This document shows positions 30,131 to 39,228 of a DNA stretch of 64,000 bases, piece after piece. Location of the stretch: the NCBI GenBank assembly GCA_963811225.1, contig CAWEQO010000004.1:1-64000 (forward strand). Reading direction: 5' to 3'. The stretch is from CAWEQO01 sp963811225 (GTDB lineage: Bacteria; Chloroflexota; Anaerolineae; Anaerolineales; Anaerolineaceae). A program made the position numbers and the translations under genes. The notes beneath the pieces are model-generated. The model searched no databases, had not been told where the DNA came from, and saw nothing but the letters and a program-made list of their open reading frames with translations. Numbering within the stretch: the stretch's first letter is position 1; each line of letters begins with the position of its first letter.

Positions 30131-30535
30131 ATGAGCGATCAGATCATGGAAAATCAAAAAGAAGAAGTAACGAAGACCGAAGAGACCGAGCGCACTCGGG
30201 ACCGGCAGGTGTATATCCCGCGCGCCGATATTTATGAAACGGAAGATGCCATTATTATCCAGGCGGATGTCCCCGGCGCAAATGAGAATTCCTTGGACAT
30301 TATGCTGGAGAAGAACGTATTGACCATCAACGCCAGCGTGCAGCCGGAGCAGCCGGAAGGCTACTCCCTGATTTATCAGGAGTATGGCGTAGGCGATTAC
30401 GAGCGCAGCTTCATCCTGTCCAGTCAAGTAGACCGGGCTAAGATTGAGGCGTCCGTCAAAGACGGCGTTCTGCGCCTGGAGCTGCCCAAAGCCGCCGAAG
30501 CCCAAGCCCGCAAGATCAGCGTCCGAGCAGGCTAA
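30131..30535 (+). CDS. Hsp20/alpha-crystallin small heat-shock protein, acidic N-terminus
   Basis: A 134-residue small heat-shock protein whose first ~25 residues are highly charged (KEEVTKTEETERTRDRQ) instead of the usual aromatic arm. The alpha-crystallin domain follows: PRADIYETEDAIIIQADVPG, KNVLTINASV, YERSFILSSQVD and DGVLRLELPK, then a KISV tail. It is second in the Hsp20 pair and may form mixed oligomers with the first; that is inference. GGAGG lies upstream of the ATG. Its stop codon lies within the left arm of a 35-bp palindrome shared with the convergent gene. Confidence 0.93.
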   Translation: MSDQIMENQKEEVTKTEETERTRDRQVYIPRADIYETEDAIIIQADVPGANENSLDIMLEKNVLTINASVQPEQPEGYSLIYQEYGVGDYERSFILSSQVDRAKIEASVKDGVLRLELPKAAEAQARKISVRAG

Positions 30536-30608
30536 TCCGCACACAAGCAAAATCAAGCGGAGGTGCATATTCGTGCACCTCCGCTTGATTTTGCTTGTGT
30601 GCGGATTA
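30533..30608. repeat. 35-bp perfect inverted repeat spanning both convergent stop codons
   Basis: Arms 30533-30567 and 30574-30608 pair perfectly with a 6-base loop. The left arm begins with the Hsp20 TAA and the right arm ends with the stop of the convergent repeat protein, the same design as at 17549. It is probably a bidirectional terminator. Confidence 0.9.
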
Positions 30609-31169
30609 TTTGCGCTTCTTGAACATCTGAGCGATCAAGATCACCACGCCTGCTACCAGGCCGCTGACTACGCCGTACATCAGCGACTCGCGCGGGCCGA
30701 ACATCGGCTTCACGTCCCCCTCGACGTTCTGGGCCAGCAGCAGCACAGGGTTGCTGTTGGAAACCCGGATGGTGCGAGCCACTACGGCCACGCTGGCAGA
30801 TTGATCCATACGCACATCGCCGCCGGCAACCACCACCCGAGCCATCGTTTGATCGAGGCTGACCTCGCCGCCCGCCACAACCGCCACGGCATTCGAGGCG
30901 ACCAGGTTGGCGGACTCTGCATGTCCGTAGACTACGCCACCTTGCAGGACCTCCAGCCGCTTCGTATTGGCCTTCAACAGCCCACCCTGGCGGATGGTGA
31001 CCTGGTCCGCTTCCACCGACTGCAGCCCGCCCTGGCGCACGTTGACCGTATTGGCTTTCACCTGGCCCACGCCGCTGCGAGTGATGTTGACGGTATCGCC
31101 TTGCACAACGCCTTCTTGATTCTGATTTTCCTCAGGTTGTTCTTCCTGAATGGGATTCAATTCGGTCAT
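30606..31169 (-). CDS. membrane-anchored beta-helix-like repeat protein, unknown function
   Basis: A 187-residue protein not assigned to a known family. After an acidic, Gln/Glu-rich head (1-20), residues ~22-150 form degenerate repeats of roughly 15-16 residues, such as ANTVNVRQGGLQSVEADQ, then VTIRQGGLL, AVVAGGEVSLDQ and VVVAGGDVRMDQ. Regular alternating Val/Ile with Gly-Gly turns suggests a small right-handed beta-helix, perhaps bactofilin-like. A single C-terminal membrane helix (GVVSGLVAGVVILIAQMF) and a KKRK tail would anchor it with the helix domain probably on the cytoplasmic side. No signal peptide is present. It is divergent from a diguanylate cyclase gene. Function unknown. Confidence 0.7.
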   Translation of the reverse strand: MTELNPIQEEQPEENQNQEGVVQGDTVNITRSGVGQVKANTVNVRQGGLQSVEADQVTIRQGGLLKANTKRLEVLQGGVVYGHAESANLVASNAVAVVAGGEVSLDQTMARVVVAGGDVRMDQSASVAVVARTIRVSNSNPVLLLAQNVEGDVKPMFGPRESLMYGVVSGLVAGVVILIAQMFKKRK

Positions 31170-31331
31170 GTTTACCCACCTTTCTTTTCCTAAGATCGAA
31201 AAACGATTCTACTTCTTATTCTAATCTTAAAGATTGCCAAAAGACAAGCAGTTTTCCCCAATTTCGGTTACCGGATTCCGATCATGGATTTCCTCACCCA
31301 ACAATTTAGCAAAGTGGCGTATTCTATTTCT

Positions 31332-31340
31332 TGCTATAAT
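31332..31340 (+). promoter_or_regulatory. extended -10 promoter for the GGDEF sensor gene
   Basis: TGCTATAAT gives an extended -10 (TG-n-TATAAT) 31 bases upstream of the ATG at 31372. No convincing -35 is seen, which such promoters do not strictly need. Confidence 0.45.
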
Positions 31341-31371
31341 CAAGGTCTAGGGGATATAGGATATGCTATAG

Positions 31372-34215
31372 ATGAACATTGAAGCCTTGCCTTACACAAT
31401 CCCAATGATCATGGTCGCCATGACCTCGATCGCTATTGCTGTTTCTACCATTCGGCGGCGCTATGCAGCCGGGGCGATCCCGTTGACGTTGCTGTTCAGT
31501 GGGCATGCGCTGTGGTCTTTTGGCAGCGCAGGCAATTTACTGGCGATCTCTTCCTCCACGAAGTTTTTCTTTAATTCACTCGTTCAGGCAGGCATGCTGC
31601 TCATCCCGGTCGCGGCGCTGGCGTTTGGCATAGAATACGCAGCGCTCAAGCGCAAGATGCATTGGTGGGGTTGGCTGCTGCTGGCGTTGGAGCCGCTGAT
31701 CCTGGTTGCTCTGGTTTTGTTTGACAATTACACCAACTTCCTCGGGGTGCAGTCCGCCCTCCATTCTTCCGGCAAAATCCAGGTCATTCAAGCGTCCTAT
31801 CAAATCCTTCACCCCTTCCACCTGAGCTTCGCGTACCTGGCGCTGCTGGTTACCGGCGTGCTGCTGCTGCGCGGCTTGATGCGCTCTTCCCATTTTTTTG
31901 CCGGGCAGGGCATCGTGATGTCCTTTGGGCTGCTGATCCCCTGGCTGGCAAACATCCTGGAAATGAACCATCTGAACCTGTTTGCGCCGCTCGAGTTGAC
32001 GCCGCTGGCGTTCATGGCGACTCAGGCTGCTTTCCTGTTTGGGGTATTCCAATTCCGGCTGTTGGATATTTTGCCCCTGGCGCGCAGCAGTGTGATCGAA
32101 CAGTTGAGCGATGGCGTCATCGTGCTGGATTCACTTAACCGCATCACCGATCTAAACCCGGCTGCCGAGCGCATCACCGGCTGCCCATCCCGGCGCTGGA
32201 TCGGCTGGCGGGTGGATGAGGTGCCGACGATTCAATGTAACGAACTGCTGGCGATGATTGCCACCGGCGCTGACCAGCACACCGAGATCACCTTGGAGCA
32301 GGGCGATGAGGTGCGGCACTACGACCTGCACGTTAAACCGATCTACCAGCGCAGTCAACTGATCGGCAATCTGGTTTTGCTGCACGACATCTCCGATCAG
32401 AAGGTGCTGCAGTCGGCGCTGCTGGCCAGCGAAGAAAAGTATCGCCGCCTGGTGGAGCGCTCCAACGACGGCATCGCCATCATTCAAGATGGCAAGTTTT
32501 ACTACACCAATCCGCAGCTGGCTGCAATGTTGGGCTACAGCGTCGAGGAAATGGCGGCTCTCCCGGTTTTCAATCAAGTAATCGTTGAAGACCGTGCCGG
32601 GGTACGCGACAACTATAACCGGCGGCTGGCGGGAGAGGCAATCCCTTCTCGCTATGAGACGTTCTTGCTGCGTAAAGACGGCGAGCGTCTGGCGATTGAG
32701 ATCAACTCTGGATTGATGGAATACGAAGGCCACCCGGCCGTGCTGGTGTTCATCCGGGATATCTCCGAGCAGAAACATGCTTCGCAAGAACTGGAGCGGC
32801 TGCTTGCGCTGCTGCAGGCCACGATTGAGTTGACCGCCGACGGCATCCTGGTGATCGGGCAGGATCATTTGGTGCTGTCGAACCATCGCTTCGATGAAAT
32901 GTGGCGCTTACCCTCCAACTGGTCAACTTTGCCGGGGCACGACGATCCTTTCCAGCTGCTCTCCGTGCACATCCAGGATGAAAATGCTTTCTTGGAACGG
33001 GTGCGAGAGCTGAACGTCAATCCGGAAAGCGAAGGGTATGCCCTCATCCCTTTGAAAGACAACCGTATCTTCGAGCGTTACGCCATGCCTTACCGGATTA
33101 CCGGACGGATCGCCGGTAAGGTTTGGAATTTCCGGGACGTGACCCGCCAGAAACAGGCCGAGGAAGCGCTCCAGCAGGCCAATGAGCGCCTGACACAGAC
33201 CGTCCGTGAGCTGGAGCACCACAACCGCGAGGTCTCCTTGCTGAGTGACATGGGTGACATGCTGCACAGCTGTTCGAACTTGGAAGAGGCGTACGCCGTT
33301 GTGGCGGACTTCTCCTACCGCCTGTTCCCCGAGCAATCCGGCGCTCTCTATATCTTCCGGCATTCCCACAACCTGGCCGAGGCGGCTGCGTCGTGGGGAC
33401 CGGACCAGCTGCAGCCGGATTTTCCGCCTGATGCCTGCTGGGCCTTGCGCCGCGGCCGGTTGCACATCGTCAACGATCGGCAGATCGGTTTACGCTGCCG
33501 CCATGCCACCGGACCTTCTTTGGACGAAAAGCTGCCGACCATGTGCGTGCCGCTCATTGCTCAGAGTGAGACAATCGGCGTTTTCCACCTGAGCGGGCAC
33601 CCCAAGCAGTCTTACAACGCCTGGGAAAAGCTGGTGACTGCCGTCGCGGAGACCACCGCCATGTCGTTGGCCAACTTGCGACTGCGGGAGACGTTGCAGA
33701 TGCAGTCGATCCGTGATCCGCTGACCGGGCTGTACAACCGCCGCTACATGGAGCAGGCGCTCGAGCTGGAAATTCGCCGCGCTTTACGCTACCATCGCAA
33801 TATCGGCATGATCATGATCGACGTCGATCATTTCAAGGAGCTGAATGACAAGCATGGTCACAAAGCGGGCGATCAACTGCTGGAGACATTTGGCCGCTAT
33901 CTACTGGACAACTTACGGGAAGAGGATTTTGCCTGCCGGTACGGCGGCGAAGAGTTCCTGGTGGTCCTCACCGAGGCCGGCCTTGAGAGCTGTCGCGCTC
34001 GAGCTGAGGAGCTTCGACAGGGAATTCGCGGCTTGAACATGTTCTTCGAGGGTGAGGCGATTGATTTCACCATCTCGGTTGGGGTGGCCAGTTATCCCGA
34101 GAACGGCCGCACTGCCGAGGCGACCATCATGGCCGCCGATGCAGCCCTCTACAGCGCCAAGCGCTCCGGTCGTAACCGGGTCGTGATTTCTACCCAGATG
34201 ATCCCTTCCGAATAA
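31372..34215 (+). CDS. membrane sensor diguanylate cyclase (7TM-PAS-PAS-PAS-GAF-GGDEF)
   Basis: A 947-residue sensor. Residues 1-220 carry seven hydrophobic helices of the histidine-kinase-N type. PAS domains start near residues 235 (SVIEQLSDGVIVLDS), 355 (EEKYRRLVERSNDGIAII) and 480 (TIELTADGILVIGQD). A GAF domain lies at about 630-775, and the GGDEF domain (about 780-940) has DPLTGLYNRRYME and the active-site variant GGEEF. An RxxD inhibitory site (REED) sits five residues before GGEEF, so product feedback is expected. It should make cyclic di-GMP in response to several signals; the ligands are unknown. An HD-GYP protein and a second GGDEF protein lie nearby. Confidence 0.92.
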   Translation: MNIEALPYTIPMIMVAMTSIAIAVSTIRRRYAAGAIPLTLLFSGHALWSFGSAGNLLAISSSTKFFFNSLVQAGMLLIPVAALAFGIEYAALKRKMHWWGWLLLALEPLILVALVLFDNYTNFLGVQSALHSSGKIQVIQASYQILHPFHLSFAYLALLVTGVLLLRGLMRSSHFFAGQGIVMSFGLLIPWLANILEMNHLNLFAPLELTPLAFMATQAAFLFGVFQFRLLDILPLARSSVIEQLSDGVIVLDSLNRITDLNPAAERITGCPSRRWIGWRVDEVPTIQCNELLAMIATGADQHTEITLEQGDEVRHYDLHVKPIYQRSQLIGNLVLLHDISDQKVLQSALLASEEKYRRLVERSNDGIAIIQDGKFYYTNPQLAAMLGYSVEEMAALPVFNQVIVEDRAGVRDNYNRRLAGEAIPSRYETFLLRKDGERLAIEINSGLMEYEGHPAVLVFIRDISEQKHASQELERLLALLQATIELTADGILVIGQDHLVLSNHRFDEMWRLPSNWSTLPGHDDPFQLLSVHIQDENAFLERVRELNVNPESEGYALIPLKDNRIFERYAMPYRITGRIAGKVWNFRDVTRQKQAEEALQQANERLTQTVRELEHHNREVSLLSDMGDMLHSCSNLEEAYAVVADFSYRLFPEQSGALYIFRHSHNLAEAAASWGPDQLQPDFPPDACWALRRGRLHIVNDRQIGLRCRHATGPSLDEKLPTMCVPLIAQSETIGVFHLSGHPKQSYNAWEKLVTAVAETTAMSLANLRLRETLQMQSIRDPLTGLYNRRYMEQALELEIRRALRYHRNIGMIMIDVDHFKELNDKHGHKAGDQLLETFGRYLLDNLREEDFACRYGGEEFLVVLTEAGLESCRARAEELRQGIRGLNMFFEGEAIDFTISVGVASYPENGRTAEATIMAADAALYSAKRSGRNRVVISTQMIPSE

Positions 34216-34237
34216 ATCGAATCAAAAAGCTTCACGA

Positions 34238-36793
34238 TTATGGATGGGCTGGGTCCTGACCCCAGGCACGCTCATACCAATCCTGGTCCTCCACCGCCCA
34301 ACCGACCGTGTCTTCGAACTCCAGGCGCAGCTTCCACCAGGTAAAGCCCTTGGTCTGCACCGGTCCATCGACGATGGTGACGAAGTCGTACTGCTGTAGT
34401 TGGGTCAGCACGATCGCGTCGGTGTTCGGCTCGGCGCGCATGTTGAGGCCGGCTCCTTCAGCAGTGACGATGTAGACATCGTTGATACGGAAGGCCAGCG
34501 AGTCATTGGTTTCGCCGCCGGGCAGCTTGAAGTTGATCGTCCAGAACGGCGCTTCCGGCGGTGTTACCGCAATTTTTATCCGCCAATCCTGGTCGGTCAG
34601 GCGCTCCTCGCGCGGCTGTGTGAATTCGTAGTAGCTGAACACCCCACCCTGCGCCACTTGCAGCTTGCCCTCCAGCGGCACAACCACGTAGATGCGGTCC
34701 AGGTTCCCGATCCCGGCCTCCAAGATATCACCATCCCCAGCGCCCGAGACCGCGGCCACCAGCGGCGCCGGTTCCATCTGGGCATCTTCTCCATAGGACC
34801 GCAAACGGGTGGTGGCACATTCCATAGGTCCGAGGCAGCCTTGCGCCAGCCAGATATCCTCTTCGCTGACCGGCTGCCCCGTCAATTCCTTGACCGCCAT
34901 GTCGCCGATCTGCTGGTAATTCTGCGCCAGTTGCTGCAAACCAAAAACCAATTGATCCAGGCTGATGTCGCCGGGATTGGCCATGCTGAACTGGTCGGGC
35001 CGGTTGACCAGGCCGCGCTCCAGCAGCCCATTGACCAGGGCATCGCTGATGTAGGCCAGGCGGTAGTAAACGTCTGGATTGGGCTCCACGTAAGCGGGCG
35101 CCGGGCCGGAAGCGGGCGGGCCACCGCCCCCCATACCCTCAGGCATTTTCGCGTACAGGGCGGTATCGTGTTTCAACTCAGCCCAGGCGCCCAGCCCGGT
35201 GTTCATATCTTTGTATTCCCAGGCCGGGCTGCGCATCGAGGGTGGGTAAGCCTCGCCTTTTTCCGTTATCTGAGGCAGGAAGGCGTACAGCATGCCGTTG
35301 TAGAAGCGGTTGGTCCATTCTTGCTCGGGCTGCTGCTGGACCACCTGCCGCATGGCCTGGACTTGCTCCTCGTAATTCGCATAGTCGTACTGACCCTGAA
35401 AGCGCTGCACCTCCTCGGCGGCTTGCGACCCGAACACCGACATCACATCCAGCCCGGATGGCACCTGGCGCTGATTGTCGACCGTGCCCACCTTATCGAA
35501 CAGCAGGCTCTGCAGGATGAAGCCATCCAGGGTGAAGCGCTGACCCATGAACCCCCAGCCTTTCTCCACTTGCAAATCCGGAGTGAAACTGACAAAGGTC
35601 GAATGGATGTGTGGGACGGGTAGCTCGGCGCTGCGCTCTTGGAAGCTCTGCCACAGTTCCTCATCTGCCAGGTCCGCAGCCACTGCGTTCGAGCCATAAA
35701 CCTCGTCCATCAGAGCGGCATACTCCAGCGGCCCGGCATCGTCGCTGTCGCCGATGATGAAGGTCAGCGCTTCCTGGATGTCGCCCCAGGTCTGCGCTGC
35801 GGGCGCGCCGCCTTCAAGTTCCGCCCGACGCAGCGCCCATGTGACGATCAGCGGCAGGCGCGAGGGCTTGAAGCTGGGGTCCCCAGCCTGCTCCAGCGGG
35901 AAGTGTACCCGCCCGAACCAGGTCATGCCCTGGAAGTAGGCCTCCATTTCCGGATCGCCTGCATAATGGCCCACCGGCTTGTAAGCGCCGTAGTCGTCCT
36001 CAAAATCTGGAAACAATGCAGACTTGTCTCGCCCTCCAGCATCCATAATTTGCTGCACCTGTTTGGCGATGTCTTGCTCCTGCTCGGCATCCAACTTGGC
36101 TTGCGGGTCGAACAACTTGAGGGCCACAGCCAGGTAATTGGCCGCCAGCCGGGCATCCCGTTCAATTGGGCGACCTTCCATCTCGGGCAGGGCCTGCTCG
36201 ATCTCGTTCAGGGTGGCCCGGGTGATGGCAATCACTTGCGGGCGGAAACGTTCCTTTTCAAGCGCCTTTACAAGGGCATCGAAGGTCAGATGCAGGGCAT
36301 GGTAGGCCGCATCCGTGGTCAGGTAGTAAGGCTGGCCGTAAACCTTCGAAACCTGCTCGCGGATCTGGTAGAACTGACCGTCTTGCGAAGGCGTCACCAG
36401 GAAGCCTTGCTCGCTCAGGAAGGCTTGCTGATCGGCGGTCAGGCCGGCGATCACACCCGGGTTACCGATCTCGGCCAGGTCGACCGGCAGATCATCACCC
36501 TGGGGGGTATAGGGCTTCTCCTGGTAATGGGTCAGTTCGATCGGATCGATCGAAGTGCCTGTCGGGACGGCGGAGCTGAATGGAGATTGCGTATCCACGT
36601 CGAAGGATGCAAGCGCCTTTCCGGCCGGTCGAGCGGGTGCGCCCGCTCCATCGGAAGCAGTGGGGGACAGGCCCTCCTCACTCTGGAGTCTCGGGTTGTT
36701 GGCCGGTTGCAAGGGCTTATAAGGCACCTGGGTAGGCGCACTGCAGCTTGTCAGAAGCAAGAGGGCCAGGATGGAAAGGATAGCTCTGCGCAT
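34238..36793 (-). CDS. DUF3160 lipoprotein with C-terminal SH3-like domain
   Basis: An 851-residue exported lipoprotein. The start MRRAILSILALLLLTSC gives a lipobox with Cys17; AGGAGG lies five bases before the ATG. A Pro/Ser/Ala linker follows. The main region (about 110-690) matches the DUF3160 family, with AAYHALHLTFDALVKALE, YLAVALKLFD and SPAWEYKDMNTGLGAWAELK. The last ~75 residues (AEGAGLNMRAEPNTDAIVL onward) look like a bacterial SH3 domain, often used for cell-wall or peptide binding. DUF3160 proteins are large surface proteins of unknown function in Chloroflexota and other phyla. The gene is convergent with the GGDEF sensor gene. Confidence 0.85.
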   Translation of the reverse strand: MRRAILSILALLLLTSCSAPTQVPYKPLQPANNPRLQSEEGLSPTASDGAGAPARPAGKALASFDVDTQSPFSSAVPTGTSIDPIELTHYQEKPYTPQGDDLPVDLAEIGNPGVIAGLTADQQAFLSEQGFLVTPSQDGQFYQIREQVSKVYGQPYYLTTDAAYHALHLTFDALVKALEKERFRPQVIAITRATLNEIEQALPEMEGRPIERDARLAANYLAVALKLFDPQAKLDAEQEQDIAKQVQQIMDAGGRDKSALFPDFEDDYGAYKPVGHYAGDPEMEAYFQGMTWFGRVHFPLEQAGDPSFKPSRLPLIVTWALRRAELEGGAPAAQTWGDIQEALTFIIGDSDDAGPLEYAALMDEVYGSNAVAADLADEELWQSFQERSAELPVPHIHSTFVSFTPDLQVEKGWGFMGQRFTLDGFILQSLLFDKVGTVDNQRQVPSGLDVMSVFGSQAAEEVQRFQGQYDYANYEEQVQAMRQVVQQQPEQEWTNRFYNGMLYAFLPQITEKGEAYPPSMRSPAWEYKDMNTGLGAWAELKHDTALYAKMPEGMGGGGPPASGPAPAYVEPNPDVYYRLAYISDALVNGLLERGLVNRPDQFSMANPGDISLDQLVFGLQQLAQNYQQIGDMAVKELTGQPVSEEDIWLAQGCLGPMECATTRLRSYGEDAQMEPAPLVAAVSGAGDGDILEAGIGNLDRIYVVVPLEGKLQVAQGGVFSYYEFTQPREERLTDQDWRIKIAVTPPEAPFWTINFKLPGGETNDSLAFRINDVYIVTAEGAGLNMRAEPNTDAIVLTQLQQYDFVTIVDGPVQTKGFTWWKLRLEFEDTVGWAVEDQDWYERAWGQDPAHP

Positions 36794-36828
36794 AGGACCT
36801 CCTATTGAAGAAGAAAGGGAACTGCTGC

Positions 36829-36886
36829 CAAACATGATTTTGTAGTTTGCAGGTCGCTGCCTCTGCAATCCACAAAATCATGTTTG
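36829..36886. repeat. inverted repeat in the DUF3160 leader
   Basis: CAAACATGATTTTGT (36829-36843) pairs perfectly with 36872-36886, and an inner TTGCAG/CTGCAA pair lies within. It sits about 35 bases upstream of the DUF3160 start, so it would be in that gene's 5' leader. Confidence 0.75.
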
Positions 36887-37069
36887 ATTGACTGGTACCA
36901 GTATAGTATAGATCGTGCAAGTGTAGTGCCGAGGCGTTGGGTGTGAGCAATCAAAAGTCGTTCGAGCCGTTACGGATCCAAGCCGGTATATACGAACAAA
37001 AATGCCCTTATTATGCTACAATTTCCTTATCATCCGCACTTAAAAATTGATTCCACTTTTGGAGGCATT

Positions 37070-37933
37070 ATGGCTGTAAAGATTATCGCCGATACCACCG
37101 CCGGGCTTCCGGCCGGCTTTGTTAAAGAGCATAACATCCCGATTTTGCCGCAGATCGTCAGCTTTGGGGAAGAGAGCTACCGTGACGACACCGAGCTCGA
37201 TACCGAGATGTTCTTGAGCAAGTTGAAATCCTCCCCGATGCTGCCGAAGACCGCCGCGCCCCCTCCGGCCCTATACAATCCCATTTTCGAACAGTACCTG
37301 GCTGAGGGACATTCGGTGTTGGTGGTTGGTCCCAGCTCCGAAGTTTCCGGCACGGTGCGCTCGGCGCTGACCGCCGTTAAAGACTTCCCGGATGCCGATA
37401 TCCACGTTTTCGATACGCGCACCATCGCCGGTGACTTTGCGACTTTGGTGATCTTATCGGTGGGTTGGGCCGAGGAAGGTCTGGGAGTGGACGAGATCAA
37501 ACGGCGGCTCGAAGCTTTGATTCCCTGCACCCGCACCCATTTCCTTGTATCCACGCTGGAATATCTGCATAAGGGCGGCCGCATCGGCTCGGCACAGGCT
37601 TTGATTGGCGGCATCCTGCAGGTTAAGCCGATCCTGACTCTGCGCAATGGGCAGATTGCACCGCTTGAGTCACAGCGCACCCACAAGCGCGCTTTGCAGC
37701 GGCTGGTCGAGCTGGTGCTGCAGGAATACCCGCGCGACGCCCAGGGCAAGGGTGATCCCGAGGGTTACCTGTGCGTGATGCAGGCCGGGGCCGAGAAGGA
37801 AGCCCAGATGCTGGCCGAGGAATTTGCAGCCAAACTGCAAATGGAGAAGCCCGTCCCGATCTATTTGCTGCCCCCGGCCGTGGTGACTCACGCAGGGCCG
37901 GGCGTGATGGCCATCGGCTACATCATCAAGTAA
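37070..37933 (+). CDS. degV: DegV family fatty-acid-binding protein
   Basis: A 287-residue DegV protein. It begins VKIIADTTAGLPAG, and carries SSEVSGTVRSA and LEYLHKGGRIGSAQALIGGILQVKPIL, diagnostic of the family. DegV/FakB proteins bind a fatty acid and in some bacteria present it to a fatty acid kinase (FakA); no FakA is present in this window. GGAGG lies upstream of the ATG at 37070. A weak promoter-like TACAAT lies at 37017-37022. The gene stops one base before a 34-bp palindrome. Confidence 0.93.
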   Translation: MAVKIIADTTAGLPAGFVKEHNIPILPQIVSFGEESYRDDTELDTEMFLSKLKSSPMLPKTAAPPPALYNPIFEQYLAEGHSVLVVGPSSEVSGTVRSALTAVKDFPDADIHVFDTRTIAGDFATLVILSVGWAEEGLGVDEIKRRLEALIPCTRTHFLVSTLEYLHKGGRIGSAQALIGGILQVKPILTLRNGQIAPLESQRTHKRALQRLVELVLQEYPRDAQGKGDPEGYLCVMQAGAEKEAQMLAEEFAAKLQMEKPVPIYLLPPAVVTHAGPGVMAIGYIIK

Positions 37934-38004
37934 TTACGGTGAACAATAGCAAGAAGAGGAGGCGCTGCTGCAGCGCCTCCTCTTCTTGCTATTGTTCACC
38001 GTAA
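37934..38004. repeat. 34-bp perfect inverted repeat between convergent genes
   Basis: Arms 37934-37967 and 37971-38004 pair perfectly with a 3-base loop, directly after the DegV stop (37931-37933) and 46 bases from the convergent pentapeptide gene's stop. It is probably a bidirectional terminator. Confidence 0.9.
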
Positions 38005-38050
38005 GTCGTTACGCTGGATCCATGTTGTTTCAGCGTGCCATTCTTCTGGC

Positions 38051-38860
38051 TCAGGCTGTCTCTTCTACCGCCACAAGCGATCCATCTGGCAGCGTTGCAT
38101 CCGCCAGGGTCAGCGCCTGCTGGAGCTGTTCGCTGGTCACGCGGGCGCTGCTTAAGTCCGCACCAGACAGGTCGACGCCGTCGAGGTTGGCCCCGCTCAG
38201 ATTTGCGCCGCGCAGGCGCGCCCCATGCATCTTAGCGTTCGACAAGTCGGTTTCTCGCAGAATGGCTCCATTCAGGTTGGCCAGGCTGAGATTGGCCCGG
38301 TTCAGGTCTGCTCGGGACAGGTTAGCGCCGGTCAGAATGGTGTGCCGCAGATCGGCCAGCATCATAAAGGCTCCGCTAAGATCCACCAGCGTCAGGTTTG
38401 CGCCTCCTAAGAAGGCTCCATTGAGATCGACGCCGGCCATACGGGCTTCGGTTAAGTTGGCCCCGGCTAAGTTGGAACGGGGTAGGGCAGCGCCTTCCAG
38501 GTCGGCCTCTTCCAGGCTGGCTTGTTCCATGATCGCCAGGGTCAAATCCGCGCCCTCCAGATTGGCTTTACGCAGATTGTCTCCCGACAGGTTGGCTCCG
38601 TACAGGTCGGCGCCACTGAGATTAGTGCGGAAAAAGATCACATTCCGCAAGTCTTGGCGTCGCAGGCGCAAGCTGACGAGAATGGCCCAGCTTAGATCGG
38701 CAGTCCGATTCCTGAGCAGCCAGGGGAAGCTGCGGCTGAAACCGGGCTTCCAACCACGGTTGCGGTGAATGTAGCGTAAAACGTCGGTGGTTTTGGCTTT
38801 CTCACTCGACAGACGCAGGCGGATGCGGCGAAAAGAAGTTCTCCGAATATCCGTTTGCAT
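38051..38860 (-). CDS. pentapeptide-repeat protein
   Basis: A 269-residue protein whose residues ~75-250 are tandem A(D/N)LXX repeats, seen as LSGADLYGANLSGDNLRKAN, then LEGADLTLAIMEQASLEEAD, SNLAGANLTEARMAGVDL and so on. This folds as a right-handed quadrilateral beta-helix. The first ~60 residues are basic with no repeats and no clear signal peptide. Members bind proteins such as gyrase or have structural roles; no target can be inferred. The ATG at 38860 with AAGGA upstream is preferred over one 21 codons earlier. Convergent with degV. Confidence 0.88.
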   Translation of the reverse strand: MQTDIRRTSFRRIRLRLSSEKAKTTDVLRYIHRNRGWKPGFSRSFPWLLRNRTADLSWAILVSLRLRRQDLRNVIFFRTNLSGADLYGANLSGDNLRKANLEGADLTLAIMEQASLEEADLEGAALPRSNLAGANLTEARMAGVDLNGAFLGGANLTLVDLSGAFMMLADLRHTILTGANLSRADLNRANLSLANLNGAILRETDLSNAKMHGARLRGANLSGANLDGVDLSGADLSSARVTSEQLQQALTLADATLPDGSLVAVEETA

Positions 38861-39228
38861 GATAGGTATCCTTAAGGTTAAATCGGTTCTCAAGATGTGA
38901 TACTCCAGGTCCCCGTTGTCCATGACTTAGCAGGCAGTGACGCATTTCTAAAAAGGGCGTAAAACTGCAGCGGCACTTCCTTTTCGGAAATGTACCACTG
39001 TCTGCGCAGTTGCGTTGATTTTTGCAGCAATGGAATTGCGCTTCGCCTGAGGCGAAAATGGATCCTAACCCCCTGGTTTAGGAACAAGCCCTTGTGGACT
39101 GTAAACTTAATTATAAACGATTTATGAGAATTAAGTAATAATCTTTGATTAGAAAAGTCATATTAAAATTCATGTAGGAAACATGCAAATATCTACGACG
39201 TTTGCATGTTTCCCACATGGATTTTGTT
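38861..39228. other. intergenic region of 368 bases
   Basis: No gene is seen. It holds the leader of the pentapeptide-repeat gene, a small TTCGCC/GGCGAA hairpin near 39042-39056, an AT-rich stretch at about 39100-39180 that could hold promoters, and the hairpin at 39165-39225. Confidence 0.6.
39165..39225 (-). terminator. 25-bp hairpin after the HD-GYP gene
   Basis: Left 39165-39189 pairs with right 39201-39225 over 25 bp with two mismatches. It begins just after the HD-GYP stop (39229-39231). On the minus strand it is followed by TTTTAAT, so an intrinsic terminator is likely. Confidence 0.7.
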
